From positions 1-5,667 of the forward strand of contig CAMBXJ010000308.1 of assembly GCA_945871455.1 (NCBI GenBank): a stretch of DNA of 5,667 nucleotides. Direction: 5' to 3'. This document shows positions 5,281 to 5,667 of the stretch, in pieces. The DNA comes from Asaia bogorensis (lineage in GTDB: Bacteria; Pseudomonadota; Alphaproteobacteria; Acetobacterales; Acetobacteraceae). The notes under the pieces are model-generated. The model ran no database searches and was not told the DNA's origin. It saw nothing but the letters and a program-made list of their open reading frames with translations. Position 1 is the stretch's first letter. Each line of letters starts with the position of its first letter. The position numbers and the translations under genes were made by a program.

Positions 5281-5604
5281 TTACTCGGGGATGAGCATCT
5301 CCTTGAAGACGCCCAGGCTGTGGCGTCCCTGGTGGTAGAGATTGTCGATGACCTCGGCCAGAAGCAGGTTGTTGGCGCGCCAGGTCTCGAGGACCTGTGC
5401 GGGCTCCAGCCGCGCGTATGACGCCTTGTCAGGTGCCTCCTTGACCATCTCGATGGCCAGGTTGGCGGACTCGAGCGCGATGTTCAGGCTGTCGATAGCC
5501 TGGCGCAGCCGGGCTTCCAGGGCGCGAACGGATTCCCTGGCCTGAGCCTGGGACGCGGTCGCGACAGCCGGGTCGGCCCCGGGTGAGGATGGTGTCTGTG
5601 TCAT
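5281..5604 (-). CDS. small helical protein of unknown function (107 aa)
   Basis: I do not recognise a family. The first 20 residues are a Ser/Pro/Ala/Thr-rich, probably flexible tail without a signal peptide. Residues about 21-58 (QARESVRALEARLRQAIDSL and on) show regular hydrophobic spacing with alternating charges, as in an amphipathic or coiled-coil helix. A Pro at 68 breaks the chain, and a second helical stretch covers about 69-103 (VLETWRANNLLLAEVIDNLY). There are no Cys residues and no membrane segment, so it is likely a soluble cytoplasmic, possibly oligomeric, protein. The start at 5604 has AAGGA eight bases upstream. It sits alone on its strand in view, with a possible hairpin after its stop. 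A phasin-like or other helical-bundle role is imaginable but not supported by a motif. Confidence 0.75.
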   Translation of the reverse strand: MTQTPSSPGADPAVATASQAQARESVRALEARLRQAIDSLNIALESANLAIEMVKEAPDKASYARLEPAQVLETWRANNLLLAEVIDNLYHQGRHSLGVFKEMLIPE

Positions 5605-5612
5605 GGAGAAAG

Positions 5613-5617
5613 TCCTT
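5613..5617 (-). promoter_or_regulatory. ribosome binding site of the 107-residue gene
   Basis: The minus strand reads AAGGA followed by eight bases and ATG (5604-5602), a good Shine-Dalgarno that fixes the start. The remaining 50 bases to the window edge may hold the end of an upstream minus-strand gene (a TGA lies at 5648-5646), but too little is visible to call it. Confidence 0.6.
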
Positions 5618-5667
5618 CTGGTCGCGCCCTTCTTCGTCCACCGCGTCAGCGGCGGGTGCAGACCTGG

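Noticed and set aside
5603..5667. Plus-strand ATG opening a frame to the window edge (MEKVLLVAPFF...)
   Set aside because: It overlaps the start codon and ribosome binding site of the 107-residue minus-strand gene and has no Shine-Dalgarno. Only about 21 codons are visible.

Overview
This 5.7 kb GC-rich window looks like chromosomal or plasmid DNA from a proteobacterium, most probably an alphaproteobacterium. That guess rests on the strong G/C preference at third codon positions, the Ala/Arg/Pro-rich proteins and the gene types; the species cannot be named. It carries no rRNA, tRNA, CRISPR array or recognisable insertion-sequence transposase.

Left two thirds (about 98-3801, all on the minus strand): a three-gene recombination module. 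In transcription order it has a proline-rich protein ending in a MerR/excisionase-like helix-turn-helix (3801-3241), a 648-residue tyrosine recombinase (3117-1171) and a 361-residue tyrosine recombinase (1183-98). The two recombinase genes overlap by 13 bases. Both recombinases keep the Arg / His-x-x-Arg / Gly-His / Tyr catalytic set, so the module is probably functional. The large-plus-small pairing with a small DNA-binding partner recalls Tn554-type site-specific transposons in architecture, but the gene order differs and no passenger genes are visible. At the far left, bases 3 to about 59 read as an open, codon-biased plus-strand frame that appears to run into the module. It may be the broken end of a target gene.

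Middle (3802-4708): an AT-rich promoter region and a divergent, plus-strand TetR-family repressor gene. Two perfect palindromes of the form TAGAG(T/C)-N3-(A/G)CTCTA flank and overlap a good sigma70-type promoter (TTTACT - 18 bp - TAGAAT). This is the layout expected for an autorepressed TetR gene. Its start codon is probably TTG, because an in-frame ATG-ATG lies just upstream but is followed at once by TGA.

Right (4709-5667): 572 bases without a convincing gene. They contain a perfect 12-bp-stem terminator hairpin whose U-tract suits minus-strand transcription, several short palindromes and a small hairpin. A minus-strand gene for a 107-residue, largely helical protein of unknown function follows (5604-5281), with a good ribosome binding site.

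The three module genes very likely act together in DNA integration or transposition. The TetR gene and the 107-residue gene may be resident host genes next to the insertion, or cargo; the sequence alone does not decide.
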